Below, in pieces: positions 25,601 to 38,800 of a stretch of 64,000 bases of DNA. The notes under the pieces were generated by a model. It searched no databases. It saw nothing but the letters and a program-made list of their open reading frames with translations, and was not told where the DNA came from. The first letter of the stretch is position 1. Every line of letters begins with the position of its first letter. The stretch comes from Limanda limanda (Eukaryota > Chordata > Actinopteri > Pleuronectiformes > Pleuronectidae). Location of the stretch: positions 4,240,001-4,304,000 of the forward strand of contig NC_083645.1 in assembly GCF_963576545.1 (NCBI RefSeq), in the 5' to 3' direction. A program made the position numbers and the translations under genes.

Positions 25601-26956
25601 GAAAGTATAGATTTGCTGATGCTGAATTGATGTGTCAGGTTAGCATTATTGAATTTCACTACCGGCAGTGTTGTGGGCCTTGAGAGAGTATTAACCATCA
25701 ACTGTGATATTCAACTCTAGCCTTAACAAACATTTCAAAGCTGTCCCCCTCTGGACCCCTGATTTGATGCCTGATCAACTCAATGTGAAATCTTTACAGC
25801 GGAGGGTCGGGTTCTTAAAACTGAAATCCATAATGTGTTATTCATTTTAACACTTTGTTGTATCCATCTAGATAACTGATTGTGGCGAGATGCTGATGGT
25901 GGCTGCAGGTGCTCTGCTTTTGTGAGATGTTGGTGTTTGTGAGGTTTCGAGTGCTGTTTAACCTCATCCCTTCCTAATTATATACCATACACAGCATGTT
26001 TGTTTCGTATGTCCTGGTTAATGACAATGTGACTGCACATGAGTATCCTTCAGGGTGATTCACTCTAGACTCTCTTGTCTTGGCTGCAGAGTGAAAGTTG
26101 CAGCAACGTTAAAGCTGCATTAATCAATATTTTTGATATGATCAATGGATCAACTGACTGTGCTTAACATGAACAGGGTCAATAACAGTTAGAGATCCAC
26201 AGACAATTATGACCCTGCCAAAATAAATTATCCTCAATGTAGCTGTGCAGGGCACTTTAATGTCTTTCAGGCATCACACACACATACACAGGAATTTATA
26301 AAAACATACGTTTTAACTCCATATTATTATTTGTATATAATTAAATTGTTACTTTATAATAATTGTGTTTCATAAAAACAATACGTAATGGGTTTATTTT
26401 GGCTGTTGCATTAAAGGGATAGGGATAGTTTACCTCTCCCCTAGACAGTTGAGGTGTTGTCTATTTTCTCTGTGTGTCGAGTACAGTTAACAGCAGAACA
26501 GGCAATGAAAATTATCTTTCACTTCAGTTTCAATGTCTATATCTGTTTAATATGTCACTTAAATATTTGGAACTCTTCCTGTGCCTGTTTCAAAGTAAAA
26601 GCAATCAATTGTTTCTGTTGACTGAATCCATCCCACATAGCAAAATAGTTTGGGCTCAGATTTGTCCCACACTGTCACACTGCCAATCTGTCACCCGGCC
26701 CATGTACCAGGTCGAATGATGGTACTTTGCTATTTGGGCCATATCACCATTACCACATGGGCCACATTAGATTCACATCCAGATTACACTTTGCAGAGCA
26801 TCACATGTTTGCTGGAAAAGTCTCATATTTGTTTTGGTATATTTGGGACACACTTATCTAATAGCTTGACTACCAAAATGGGACCTGTGATGAAACATCA
26901 GTGTGAGAGTCCAGACAAACAGCCCTCCATAAGGGGTACCTTTTAAATATATTGTG
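22618..26956. other. Non-coding stretch holding an interrupted SINE
   Basis: Apart from the SINE pieces at 23380-23966 I see no gene, RNA or bounded element. Short open frames have no recognisable domains. Confidence 0.5.
23380..23966 (-). repeat. tRNA-headed SINE split by an insertion of about 360 bp
   Basis: The tail lies at 23380-23468 (GTATTTATATAGCACTCAGA and so on). The head lies at about 23829-23966 and, on the minus strand, carries GGCTGAGGAGTAGAGCGG (A-box) and GTTCGATCCCAGTC (B-box). Between them, 23469-23828 is foreign sequence with a possible polyadenylation-type segment (ATTAAAAGGACA near 23752). The insert could be a solo LTR, but I could not find a convincing 4-6 bp duplication. 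Confidence 0.7.
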
Positions 26957-26965
26957 TATAACAGG

Positions 26966-27717
26966 TAGCCTGGGTGCCAGACGAACTTAGCCCCGCCCAC
27001 GACATTTGAGGTCGGGAAGTACGGTCTGGCATCGCTCCGTTGGGGAGAAACTATGCCCGAACAGAAGCTGTTCAGACCAATCAAATTGTCAGGGCGGGCT
27101 TTATGCGATGATGGACAGATGATCAACAGTAACGTAATCAACCACTTCATCAAAGAGCGCTTGGGTTGAATTCGTTTTCAACAAACATGCCTGCCGCTGG
27201 AGAGCTGAGATGTGTAGATGCTGCCATCGAGTCTGTTTTAGAAGACATCGACAGTGCATTCATTTTGAAAGAGGAACAGAGAAACGCGATCAAGGCATTT
27301 GTAGATTGAAAATATGTTTTTGCCGTCCTTCCTACGGGGTTTGGAAAAAGTTGAATCTATCAGCTCGCCCCGATGGTTGCGAAGAAGATGGGACACAATG
27401 AAAACCCAGTGGTCAATGTGGTTTCTCCTTTGGTCGCACTCATGGAGGACCAAGTGAAAGAGGCGACCGAAATGGGCATCACGGCGATGCAACTCGGCGT
27501 GCACGAGGAGGTGGACATTACCAGCAGTCGTTGCCAGCTCGCTTAACATACGTCACATACTACGTTGCTCTGATTGGTTGTAGGTCTATCCAATTGAGCG
27601 AAGAGGCTTTTTTTTTCCTTCCTGGTTCGGTTGAAACACGCCCCATAATCACAGCCCAATTAAGCGGTATCAGACTCATATTCTGACTAGAATTATGAGT
27701 ATGACAACGACAGGCTA
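26966..27717 (+). mobile_element. Helicase-bearing DNA element, copy A
   Basis: The ends read TAGCCTG (26966) and CAGGCTA (27717). They are flanked by a perfect 9-bp duplication TATAACAGG (26957-26965 and 27718-27726). Beyond the 7-bp terminal repeat the two ends differ: the left continues GGTGCCAGACGAACTTAG, while the right reads ATTCTGACTAG in its last 40 bases. The 752-bp copy carries a broken helicase N-terminus and no transposase. The 9-bp duplication size would fit Mutator-like elements. Helicase-encoding lineages such as AcademH are another possibility that I cannot check here. Confidence 0.9.
27187..27546 (+). pseudogene. RecQ-like helicase N-terminus, copy A (two stops)
   Basis: In one frame from ATG 27187 to TAA 27546 the translation spans about 119 codons with two internal TGA stops. 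It starts MPAAGELRCVDAAIESVLED and includes ILKEEQRNAIKAFVD, a RecQ motif-0-like QxxAI. A stop follows, then VFAVLPTGFGKS (Walker A, motif I), another stop, then IYQLAPMVAKKM, VVSPLVALMEDQV (motif Ia of RecQ-type helicases) and EMGITAMQLGVHEE. The DEAH box and all later motifs are absent, so even without the stops it would lack most of the ATPase. Apart from the stops the frame is maintained, implying descent from a coding gene. It fills the middle of the transposon and was probably carried by its autonomous ancestor. Confidence 0.85.
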
Positions 27718-27726
27718 TATAACAGG

Positions 27727-29072
27727 GGTATTCAATTTAAATTCAAGGAGATCCAGATACAGAAACAATTTTCCATGTTTCTTTAGCATAGTGAGATAGA
27801 GCATTTTCAGCAATTTCCTTGATTTCTCAGGGAATAATTCATGGATCTAGATGTTTACTGATGTGTACTAATATTTGAGTTAGAACAATTTAGTGCAGAG
27901 CCAAATATAAATGCAGATGTGATGAATTTAACTGTGCTTTGAATTAAATAAGGGGACTGTCGGGCCTTGGTGGATATGCACTCTACAGAGTGCCAATTGT
28001 AATATTCAAGATTTTGAAATCATTAAGAGTGGTGTTATCATGAGTTAATTATCTGATGGGAAGATTTCCACATATGTAAGAGCTAAAGTAGTGACAAAGA
28101 AATCAAATGAATGAATGAAATTATAATAAGGTAAACATTTCAACTGAAACATGATGAAGTGACTTATCTTTATGTTTGCCATGTCAAATTTCTTTAACCG
28201 TAATTGGTGTGTGACTTCAAACCAACTCTTCCAATCCACTTATCTTTAGTACCAACGAGCAGTGCCCATTTTCTCATAAGCCTTTGCAGTGAATGGTCCA
28301 GTATTGCTGGTGCTGCTACAGTTAATCCTCCACTTTCTTTGTTCCTCAGTTGGAGGTTGATGGTTCATCCGCTTCCCTCTGGCGAGTGTCTGTTGAGTGA
28401 TTTAAGCTGTAATGTCCCTGTAAAGGGTAAAAGGAATACTATATTTCAAAAACTTCTGTTTGGTCTCATTCGCCTTTAAGTGAATAGTTCAGCACTTTTT
28501 AATGCCACCACAGCAAAAATAGAGCTAAATCTCCGACTTGCACTCTCTGAGCCCTCTGCTCCATGAAATATGGATTTTGAGACAGCTGCTGTTGAATTGA
28601 TGTAGCAGATTAACAAAATTGCATTTTAAAGCTGAGAAACTTTGACAGGAAGAGCTGTGGCCTTTGTGAACAACTATCTACTGTGAAATCTTATTTAAAC
28701 TCTGCTAAAACTCCCATAGAGATGCTGTCATGCTTTCATCACTGGGATCGACCGGTTCGTTCATCCGTCCTTCTGCTGAGTGATCTATACATGCTGAAGG
28801 GTGGTCTGTGAAACTGATAGCACTAAATAAGCCTCACAAAATGTTTGTTTTAAGAACGATTACATTCTTTAATGCAAGAATACTGAGGTGATAAGAAAGG
28901 TTTTGATGGTTTCCTGAAAACGATACTTGAACACTAATCCTGTTGATTACTGAAGAATCAGGGTAAAAGCTTGATCCTCTCTGCTCTTTTCTGACTCTAT
29001 CATGGCTCCTTAAACCTATAACCAATGTGCCATTGTGTTGAAAAGAAATGTCATTTCCACTGTAACACCTTT
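27727..29072. other. Non-coding stretch
   Basis: AT-rich DNA. I see no gene, RNA or bounded element. Confidence 0.5.
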
Positions 29073-29492
29073 CCCATAAGCAGTGTTGGGAAGGATACTT
29101 TCAAAACGTATTCCGTTACAGAATACAGAATACATGCCCAAAAATGTAATCTGTAACGTATTCCATTACATTAACTAATCTGAGTAACGTATTCTGAATA
29201 CTTGGAATACTTCCGGTTTGTATTGCATTTTTTAAGTTTATGATTGCGGCGTTGTTCTCTCTCTCCGCCGATGCGGCGATCGCTTCGGCGTCGAGTCTAT
29301 TTTTTGCGCTTGACGCGAGCGTATCGCTCTAGGAAACACACTGCAAAATGATTTTAAACGATATTGATGACATTTTATATGATATAAATGATAAAGTATG
29401 CATCCCATAGTTTGTATTCCCCTTCTGAGTTTTAATTTTAATATTTTAACGATCACATTATTAAATGCCCCCCTCTGCCCATCCACTACAGA

Positions 29493-29970
29493 CACACAAG
29501 CAGTCATAAAGATAAAAAGAGAGGGGGGGGGGGGCGGAGAATACGTAATTTACCCTCGACACCCGACATTGAACGGAGCAAACAGCGGAGAAGTTCTTGA
29601 AGATAGATGACATTAAATTGGGACGCTGTTGCAGTTAATGTTGGAGCAACAAGTGACCATATGCTTTTATACTTCTGGGTCAACGGGTGATATTATTAGC
29701 GCTGCCCGGCGCTTCAGCGTCCGTCGTGAACCCGGCGTGCCTCGCTGGCCTCCTGCAGAGCCATGACAGCGGAGCTCTGGAAGCGCAGGTCGGTCTTCTC
29801 TCACCAGGCGCTGGAAGGGCAGCTTGCCGATCAGCAGCTCCGTAGATTTCTGGTAGCGACGGAACTCTCTCAGAGCCTCGGTCCCGGGCCTGTGTCCCGA
29901 GCCGGTCGCGTCTCCAGCTGCTTCCTGGGGGCTTTGCCGCCGGTGGATTTACGAGAGAGTGAATAAACTC
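29493..29970 (-). repeat. H3 cassette shared with helicase copies C and D
   Basis: The cassette runs from CACACAAGCAGTCAT (29493) to GAGTGAATAAACTC (29957-29970). Apart from the H3 blocks it shares with copies C and D a flanking segment with ATAAAAAGAGAG plus a G run, and GGGACGCTGTT then AATGTTGGAGCAACAAG. The match therefore covers non-coding flanks as well as coding sequence, so the cassettes share a common source locus. Confidence 0.85.
29738..29953 (-). pseudogene. Broken histone H3 gene inside the hAT element
   Basis: Read on the minus strand from 29953, the first block is [15 protein letters not shown], equal to H3 residues 8-22 with A21 changed to E. Sequence for about residues 28-46 is scrambled or lost, with a frameshift. 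The second block, [20 protein letters not shown] then FQRLVRE, corresponds to residues 47-73 with I51F and R63G. A deletion removes residues 74-78 and shifts the frame, and the third block, [20 protein letters not shown], corresponds to residues 79-98. The C-terminal third is missing. Histone H3 is the nucleosome core protein and is almost invariant, so this is clearly a dead copy. No introns are seen, but replication-dependent H3 genes have none, so gene capture and retrocopy cannot be told apart. Confidence 0.9.
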
Positions 29971-30133
29971 GAGAAGTACCATCATGTAATCCACTGATTT
30001 CAACAATGTAACTGTATTCTGAATACCATCTATTTATTTTGTAACTGTAACGGAATACAGTTACTCATAATTTGTATTCTAAATACGTAACGCCGTTACA
30101 TGTATTCCGTTACTCCCCAACACTGCCCATAAG

Positions 30134-33100
30134 CTATAACCCCACTTTAGAAAAATTATATTCACTGTAACAGTCATAATGAAAACAGAGACGAGGAACC
30201 AACTTCAACATCTCCACAAAACGGCTGCATGTGAACTTTGACCAGCTGCAAGACAAATATAATATACCTTCACAGCAGAGGAGTTTATATCAATGTTTGC
30301 ATCTTTACTCGCAAGTGTGCAACACCTCACTTGATTTGCTGCCCTGAAAAGCATTCAGGTTGTTAAGGCTAGTACAAAATTACAATGCTACATAAGAGTA
30401 TTAAGAAAATAATTATGTTGCTGCTGCTGTAGCACCTGTGAAAATTTAGTTCCAGATTTTGCATATGAATATGCAGAATTTGTTGGTGATGGACAAGGTT
30501 TCGGGGCCGGAAGTCTCCTGGTTTCTGTTTGTAGTTTGATTTAACATGTTTGAGCAGGCTTTGGCTGGTGGCAGCTAAACACTCCGTGTGAGGCAGAACA
30601 CATTGACCGAAATGCACTGGCTCTCTGCTTTGTAATTTGAATGCAGATAGCTGTTTTTAGAGATTAGCAAAAGTGTTGTCTGCTCCTAAAACATCCTAAA
30701 AATGATCACTGTAGGTTTCATCTTTCAATTCCAACTCCATGGCTGTGTCCTACTTTGAGACGCTGCTGTCTGAACTGGAAGTCCCATAATATTGTCGGTT
30801 TACCCCAGAGGCTTATCGCCATCAGAACAGTAGTGGACGGGCTCCGGGATTTGGCGACACACCAAGCATCCTGTTATCTGATAAATCAGAATAAAGGGAC
30901 CTGAGCTCAATAGATCCCTTTAATGGTAATTTTTATGTAGGTATAGAAATAGAAAAATACAGTAATACATTTTTCCTGTCGCCGAAAAACATCGGTCGTG
31001 CAGCCATATTTGTTTGGTTTACGTGACACCGTTTTTGAATGCAAATGTTTCGGAGGAGTTTGAGCTCCACCTCCTGACAGCCAGACAGCACCCTGCTGAA
31101 TGTCAGCCCCTGTATGTGACTCAGCTGCTGAGGACACTGTGTTGGAACCCCCACTGTAAATACAAACACTGCAGCAGCCTCACTGAATGCAGTCACACTA
31201 CTGTTGTGCACCAAAGGCGCTCTGGCAGTGCTCACTGCGCTATGCAAAATCAATACACTTTGCTTCACAGTTAATTACTAAAGTGTGAGTAAAACACAAG
31301 CCAATAGATAAACTGTATTCTATCTCAATCCTGCTCAGTTTTGGAATATAGTCATTAGGGAAAAGGAAAACAAAGAAAGTGAGTTCCTTCTGCAGCAGTG
31401 GGACTTACCTCAGACTCTCTTTGCAGGGAGATGCTGATTAGTTCTCCCACTCAGCTCCAGTGGCAGCTGGTGTGTGGTCAGATTGTGTTTGTGTTCATAA
31501 CAACAGGATTTCTGAGAGGCTCTTCAAAACATCCAATATTTCTTCTTGTGCACTGTGGACATGGGGAGATTAAGAGTCTGGTTTCAGCCATGCGCGAGGA
31601 CATAGGTTATAAATTCCACTGCAGAGATCATGTTTTAATTTACAGCACATTGACACTGATGTCTGCATGTATCACCAAAGCCTCTCGAATTGCATTTTTT
31701 TTTCAAATTTGACATCTTTATCAAGAGGTCAGTGTATACCTGAGAGCAGATATAGAAATATCAAGTAATCGTCCTTCTGCAAACAAGGAAATCTAGTTGA
31801 GCTCATGTTAAGCTAACTGTGGGTAACAGCCAACTGCAGAATATGTCAACTCACAGTGAAACCTATATAATCACATTGTGTGTGAGTGTGTGTGTGAGGC
31901 TGGGCAACTGATTTATACTTTCAACTTGCTTTGTCTTTGTGTGGGTTTGTTCTGATTCGGTGCTCAATTTTAATTGCCGTATTTCCTGTTTTATTTTGAT
32001 GGTTATTTAGATTTAATTTATGTGTTTCTGACTTTCAGGACTACACTCACATGCATACATTAATTTCTCTCACCCTGCATTTTACACCAGCTCATTATAC
32101 AGTAAACAATATCTAATTACCAGCTGCTATTGCTTTTTTTATTTCCTTCCCCAACTTTTCTCCATCTCTCGCACCACTGTACTTCTCCCCGTCTCCCTTT
32201 CTTCCTCCCCCCTCTCTCCAGCACAGGCTGGGTTGCACAACAGAGCAGCCAAATCAATATGGCAGAGGCGATTAATGTGCTGGCGGTGGCGTTGTACTTA
32301 TAAAGAGCTTTCATGGCCCAGTGAAGGATGAAATCACCCTCCGAGTCCCGAGATCTTAAAAACCTAAGGTGTACCGGCGAAGACAGAGTAAGAGAGAGGG
32401 AGGAAGAAAGAGAGAGAGAGAGGTGGATCAGTGCAGAGTTTACTGGATCTATTCAAATAGGTGAAACTGTAGAAGGAAAGAGAAATTTCAAATGTTCGCG
32501 GGGGGGTTAGACCTTCCCCGACAGCATAGTAAAAGAGGTATGGCTGTATGTTTGACAGGGGGAAGATGCTGGTGAAAGTGAATGAAGGAGACTGCAGCAG
32601 AGACTGGGAGCTGGAGGGAGAGTGATATGGCTATTAGTGCTTTAGGTGCCACTGTAACTCCTCTATGTAACGCCCTGCTGCTGCTGAGCCACTGCTGAAC
32701 AACTGTCTGACGGACGACAAGATTTTACAATGTTAAAAGTCAAATGGGATTTTTTTTTAATGCTCCTTTTCTAATGGTCGGCCTCGAGTGAATACAGGAA
32801 GAGACGACTGTTTTATCAAACATGAGTTTCAGAGGAATAATTATCATTTACACATAAACCTGAAACTTACCGTTTTCAGTGCATAAACAGTAACATTAGG
32901 CATTCTCTTTAGGCACTTTACAGAGTGTATTATACTGATGCTGTCATGGTTAGATCCATAAATAAAGGGTCGTAAAGTTTATGTCTTCATGAGCACAACT
33001 GCAGCACTAAAATAGAGCAGTTAGAGAATGGAGAGCTACGAACACTGAATGAGCAACAGTGCAGAAAAGTATCATCCGCACAGTAAAAACTAGAATTGCC

Positions 33101-35335
33101 CTCAGTAGAGCACATAACTCAGACAACCTGCGCCAGGTCCCCTAGATTCAATCAAGCTGCACCAAATTGGACACACTTACAAACAATTTATTGCAGAGGC
33201 TTAAAGAAACAGTCTCCTAAATAGGTTAGATTTTTTTTCATCAAGATAAATGAATATTCACTGGAAAGTTAGTAAAAAATTAAATAAATGAATACATATA
33301 TATATTTTTACAGTTTTGTAAAGAGTCTCAGCAGTGGTGTAGAACCATCAACCCTTTTCTTTCCAACGTTGTTTTCACATAGTAATTAGCTACATTGTTA
33401 TTTTATAAATATGGATGATTGACTCTTTACTGTGGTGAAAGACAAAGTGGCTCTCAAAGGCGTAATGGTTTGTTTGGTACTGCGTAATGGTGTACTTTAT
33501 ATATAATTACACTGTTGATGTGTCTTAATGTGTGTACTTCTATTCTCACAAGTATTGGCTGCGTGGCTGAAGGAGAGCGACCATCAATGTATTTTATTTT
33601 TTATTTTGTGCAAACGTTATTGGCACCAGCAGCATAATTTCCTCTTTGTGTGAAATAGGGGGAACAAGCAATAGGGCAAAACCTTTTTAGTTTTTTTAAT
33701 CAAGTAGGCAAAAAAAATGTAGACAGGTGAAACCTGTTATTTGATCCTGGAATTCATACACTATACCGCTGTGTACAGTCAGCATGTACGACTTACACAC
33801 TTTATATCCACAATGTGTGAATATAGATGTGAGTAAATGACAAATATTGATAAATGAAATATTCAATAATCTAAAATACAAAATGAAAAAATAATTATAG
33901 CTGTATATTGGCTTTCAATGTATTTTTCGTGTTTTTATTGGATGCCTAGTAAAATCCCACATCTTATGTTGTGAGGCAGCCATTCATGGTGCCGTGTGGA
34001 CACGACTTCAGCTTCATTCAATTAATCCCTTGGACACAAAGGCTCTTCTACCTTCTCTAGTCACACGCAGGCACTGTGACTGAATGTAATTCCTCCCTGC
34101 CCATGTGTTGTGATGAAATGTGGTGATCGGTCTGTGACGTAACGGCCGCCCCTCACCTTGGATGGATGACTGAGAAGGAGAGATGGAGTAAGGCAGGGAG
34201 ATAAAAGATGCATGGGTAAGATAAAAAAAGAGAAAGGGAAAGAGATAGATGGATAGGGGAAATGTCACTTAGATACACAAATGCACACACACTTTGTGTG
34301 TGTGTGCGTGTGTTCATGCCTAAAATGAATAACCTAACTTTTCCCTCTATCTTGCTTTCGTTTTTTTAATCTTTCTAATGCCGTCCTTCCGTCCTCCATC
34401 AGATCCTCCCATGGAGGAAGGCTGAGACAGAGTGAGGTGAGGGTTTGACGGTGAAGGTGCTGCAGCCAGAACAATCAGCGGAGGGCAAACACACTGACCT
34501 CTTTTCTTCTCCAACACAATATGTGTGTGTGTGTGTGTGTGCCCCAAATGGGATATAAAATGGTTCATAAGAGAATGGTCAATTTTTTTGGTGTGGACAG
34601 AAAGCAAGGTGAGAGAGCTTTGCAGTTTCTGGAGAGTTTATGATAAGAAACATGACTTACACCAAAACAGCAAACTCTGCTACTGGCAAGAGGGAAGGAG
34701 AAAGTTGCCCTTTTCCCACAGGTTTGTCCATTGTTAAAAATATATTCTAGCTAATATTGGTGTAAAAGAAGGAAATCATTCAGTTAGGAACTTTTGGCAA
34801 TCATACTTGCTCACCAAAGTTGTGTCACACAAGAACTGGGGTATTCGAGTAGTTTATAAATAAATACACATGGTCTCTTTAAAGCTCACTGTTGTGTGTT
34901 CAGAAGCTGCATCTGTCGGTGTCAAACTTAATCGTGCAGATACTTTCATAAATGTCTATCTCACTTCATTTCTGACACCAAAAAGAGGGATAATGCCTAA
35001 ATGACAAACTAGATAAATACAAGGAAAATGTGTTTTAACCGATGTACCATGTGATCCATGTGCTGTACAATGGACTGGACATGCAGTTACTTTGTGAGTA
35101 ACGTAGAGGTGAAACATGTCAATTGTTTCGGTAACTAATTGCAGGGTTCAGGGTGTGTGTGTACGTGCCTGTGTGTACATGTGTTCTGGGTTAAGGTCGG
35201 TTGATCTGGTTTCAGTTTAACTCTGGCTCATTTTGAGCAATCAGTTCCAACTTAGCACACAGCTGCCTTATAACACCTCAGACGTGAGGTGAGACGTCAG
35301 CAGACCCTATTTGGTCAGTCTGGTATTTTGTTGAC
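30134..35335. other. Non-coding stretch
   Basis: I see no gene, RNA gene or bounded element. A dispersed-repeat fragment is likely at 33085-33190 (CAATCAAGCTGCACCAAATT), related to sequence at 50.75 kb. GT tracts occur at about 34290-34312 and 34522-34541. A purine-rich stretch lies at 32385-32430. Confidence 0.5.
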
Positions 35336-35513
35336 TAAAGGCACGTGCTTACGTGCGTAGGCCAATTTTTCTAACTAGAAGGCAAAGCCCCGCAAGCGTC
35401 ACCCGCCTGCAAGGGCTGTGATTGGTCTGCTAACTACATAATTTCCGGAGTCGCATTTCCGGTTCATGCCCGATAATACCGGCGGAAACGACGGAAGATG
35501 TAGAAGAACGAAT

Positions 35514-35615
35514 ATGGATCAAAGAGAAGAGCACTTGGCAGAAGAGATCCGAAACTATGACCACTAGTATAACCCGTCACTGACCGGCGGATTTGTCCGC
35601 CAGAAAAAGGCTCTG
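35514..35615 (+). pseudogene. Harbinger MADF-protein N-terminus, broken
   Basis: From ATG 35514 the frame reads MDQREEHLAEEIRNYDH, a TAG stop, then YNPSLTGGF and a basic run. This fits the beginning of the MADF (Myb-like) protein encoded beside the transposase in PIF/Harbinger elements, where LAEEIRNYDHLYNPSL is the usual wording. The stop replaces the expected Leu codon. Only about 30 codons remain, with no helix 2-3 of the MADF fold, so it cannot function. Confidence 0.7.
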
Positions 35616-35644
35616 AGGAGCCGCCGTGGTGTTGTAAATAAGCC

Positions 35645-35675
35645 GCTCTTCTTCGTGCCACACACGAAGAAGAGC
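35645..35675. repeat. 13-bp hairpin in the Harbinger element
   Basis: GCTCTTCTTCGTG at 35645-35657 pairs exactly with CACGAAGAAGAGC at 35663-35675, leaving a 5-base loop. Confidence 0.9.
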
Positions 35676-35831
35676 CGACTTCAACAAAAAACATTACTCC
35701 CCCTAGTGGTCTGGCGGGGAATTGCATGGCGACACGTGCAACGCTTTGAAAACCATGAATGACAACGAGTCCTGCGTTACAACTGCGTGCTTGCGGGCCC
35801 CTGACAACGCAGAAGCATGCGCCGGCCTTAA

Positions 35832-38800
35832 GGAAATAAACAGATGTGCTCAGGATCCGTGGCATCCACTGGGTAATGTGGTTGTTAGATTCCACCAGTG
35901 TCCGAGTAAATCATTTGAGATGGAGCCTGTCAGGTCTGTTCGTCTTGTCGTAACCTGACTGCTCATGGTGTACGTTGCAGACAATTTATTTCAATAAATG
36001 TGGTCTGCCTCTTTCCCTCTCCACACTGACTGTTAACCTGCAGGCAAACAAAGCCTGCTCAAACATGATTGGTCCTATAAATTGAAACCAGAAAAACTTC
36101 AGGCCCAACAATCATGTACCTCGTAGAGATTAAATCTGGACCAGCCTGGCCTCCATATTGTCTGTCCATATGTGGTGTCTATCCAGATTTCACTTTCCCT
36201 GTGTTATGCCATTTCTCACAGACTCGGTGTGAAAAAAAAAGGGCTGAGTTTGAGAAAACCACTCGATTCATTCAAACATTACTTGACTAAATGTCACTTC
36301 ATTGATGTCTTTACAAGCTCACCACAATTGTCTGTAGCTGTTATCTTGAACACTTTACCCATGTGCTGAGTGAACATTGTACAGAGTGGTTATATGCAGA
36401 CAGACAGTAAGAGCATCTTCTTCTAAGCATCAAAGCAAACTTTATACCACAGTGTTTTCAGTGTGGAGTGGCACTGCAGAAGTCTGTGTAGATGTGTGTA
36501 GGAGTCGGATGCATTAGTCGGAGTGAAAGCACTCATTTGCTTGTGCACTAATGAAGCTGAGTCAGGCTTTCAGGCTTACAATGAAGTGTCAAGAATTTTT
36601 TTTCTTCCAATTTAGCTTCAACGAGGTTGGTGATTGTATGATCAGCACCATCTGAGATGCTGTTTGATACGGATAATTAGATACAGGCACAGATGGACTG
36701 GGGCTTCATTGTGGTGGGAGAAGAGAAACACTAATCAGTCTGTGCTTCCAGTTCCATCAACTGTGTGTCGGAGACAATAATGAGTGCATTTTGGAAGACG
36801 ACCAAGCAGGCAATGGGACGAATTGAGCGGACTCTGCATAAAGAAGAAAAAAACATTTTGCATTACCATTTAATGTCTATGAACTGTTTTGAAAACTTAA
36901 TGGGGTAAATCCTCCTTTACAGTTTATGTGCAAAGGCTTGTATCTTCAGGAAGCCTTTGATTCGCTGTGATTTCCCAAATGGGACTACAAGAGGATATCA
37001 TCAGTGACTTTGTGATTCTGTGGAACTTCCTCAATTGCCTCAGTAGCACTGATGTAAAACCTGTACAAATAAAAGCACCCCAAGGATTGACTTTTGAAAT
37101 TGCTTTGGGACAGTGCTCAATTATTCTTATGGCAGTATGTGATGAGAAGTACAGATAAGGATGGCTGCCAGGGTAATGGGGTTCCAGGAGAGTCAGTCTG
37201 GACATATAGCTACACTTAGATTTATCATTCAGTCACCAGTGAGCTAAAGGACAATGTCACTGTAAGGAGAAGCATCTACCTGAGTAAGCTTTGGAAAAAC
37301 AAGGTCTTAATGAGATTGCAGAGGGAGATCACTGCACTGTGGCATGTGTTAAATGCAGCCCTACACTCATACTGAGAAATGTTAACGATTAAGGGGGAAA
37401 GACTATTCATTTCTAAAATGAATGTCTGACATTGATATGTGCTGTATTAGCAGCGGCAAAATCCAACGGCTGCCTTTCCATGTACTGCTGAATGTTTGCT
37501 TAAAAGTGATTTCAAAAACCATTTGCAGATAATATGGGGAAACTTAAAAGTGAATTAAGAAGACATCTCAATTTTGTGAATGTTACTCAGACATGCATTG
37601 GTGGATACACCAATGACTTCATTGAGAAGAGTAAACTATCAAAATAAGAACGGTTTTAAGACCTAAGGCATCAAACATAGTGGTGGTTCTGTTACGGCTC
37701 GGGCATGTGTGGTTACAGTGAAATTGGCACACAGGCATGTAGTGATGATTTCACTGCTGATAGAAGCAAAGAATGGATGCAGAAGTTTACAGGAGCTTTC
37801 TGTGAGCTCAGATTCAGCCAATTACATCAGAGCTACTTGGATGATATGTCAACATTCAGGATGACTATAATAATGCTAATAATAATAGCTTAAATTTATA
37901 TAGCGCCTTTTAAGAGACCAAGGATGTATGTGTCAGCAGGGGCATAAAGAGAAAAGAAAGTAATTTGTACGAAACAGGACAGAAATAAACAGCACTAATG
38001 GCAGGGTGGAGCGTTAACTGAGGACAAAGGCCTCAGTCAACAGGTGGTTTTGAGGAGTTTTCTGAAACTCTCCAGAGATGCAGCTATCCTAACCAAAGTG
38101 AGTGAAGAGCTTTTCAGGTTGACTGTCAATCAACTGATCTGACCTGAGCTAGATAACATTTGGAGATAGACTAAAGACGGAGACCCCACAACAAGCAGGA
38201 GCTGCATGAGGTTAAAGCAAACATCTGAGAGAGCATCACCAGGGAAGAAAGGATGAGTATGTTATATGTATCAAATTATATAACAAATAAGCTATAACTC
38301 CCACACAGTTCTTTCTATACTGCAACAAAGAGCAAATTAAGTGTCACTGTTCAAATAGGTTGCAGTCCAGACTGTATGTTCCTTACTCTTTTGAGTTACA
38401 GCCGTTGTTTGCAGTCAGATGTTGAAGCAGGTCAAATGAATGTGGGTTTCCTTGCAATAGAAACAACTGATAATGACATCTCCTCTTACTCACCGAAACA
38501 CAATACTTGTAATACCTGAGTTCTACGAAACATGTTGAGGACATTTTACTTCCTTTTTTCTACATTTTTTATGTATTAAAAATCATTATTCTTTTTGCAC
38601 AATATAATTTTACAGGTACATCCATTTTTTATTTGTAATGTTATCAGTGATAAAAAATAAAAAAGACCACATGGTACCTTTAACTATGCAAAGTACAGGA
38701 GGCGACACAAATGCTAACATGCTATAAATGATATTAGTGGTCAATGTTCAATTATGAAAAGGTGACTGTTGGTAAATAAAAAGGACATTTACTAAATAAG

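Larger units (their letters stand above)
29081..30125. mobile_element. hAT-like element carrying a histone H3 cassette
   Basis: The ends read CAGTGTTGGG (29081) and, on the opposite strand, CAGTGTTGGGGAGTAACGG (from 30125). They are flanked by a perfect 8-bp duplication CCCATAAG (29073-29080 and 30126-30133), as expected for hAT. Both subterminal regions are full of GTAAC/GTTAC units. The interior contains no transposase. Instead it carries, on the minus strand, a broken histone H3 sequence with flanks (29493-29970). The element must have been moved by a transposase made elsewhere. Confidence 0.93.
35339..35828 (+). mobile_element. Harbinger-like non-autonomous element
   Basis: The ends are imperfect inverted repeats: the left is AGGCACGTGCTTACGTGCG and the right, on the opposite strand, is AGGCCGGCGCATGCTTCTGCG minus its last base. 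They are flanked by TAA at 35336-35338 and 35829-35831, the 3-bp duplication typical of PIF/Harbinger. It is 490 bp long and keeps only the start of the MADF-domain gene. An internal hairpin with 13-bp arms lies at 35645-35675. Confidence 0.75.

Noticed and set aside
26966..27717. Helitron as the source of the helicase
   Set aside because: Helitrons make no target duplication and end in CTRR with a hairpin. These copies have inverted TAGCCTG ends and 9-bp duplications, and the helicase motifs are RecQ-type rather than Pif1-type.
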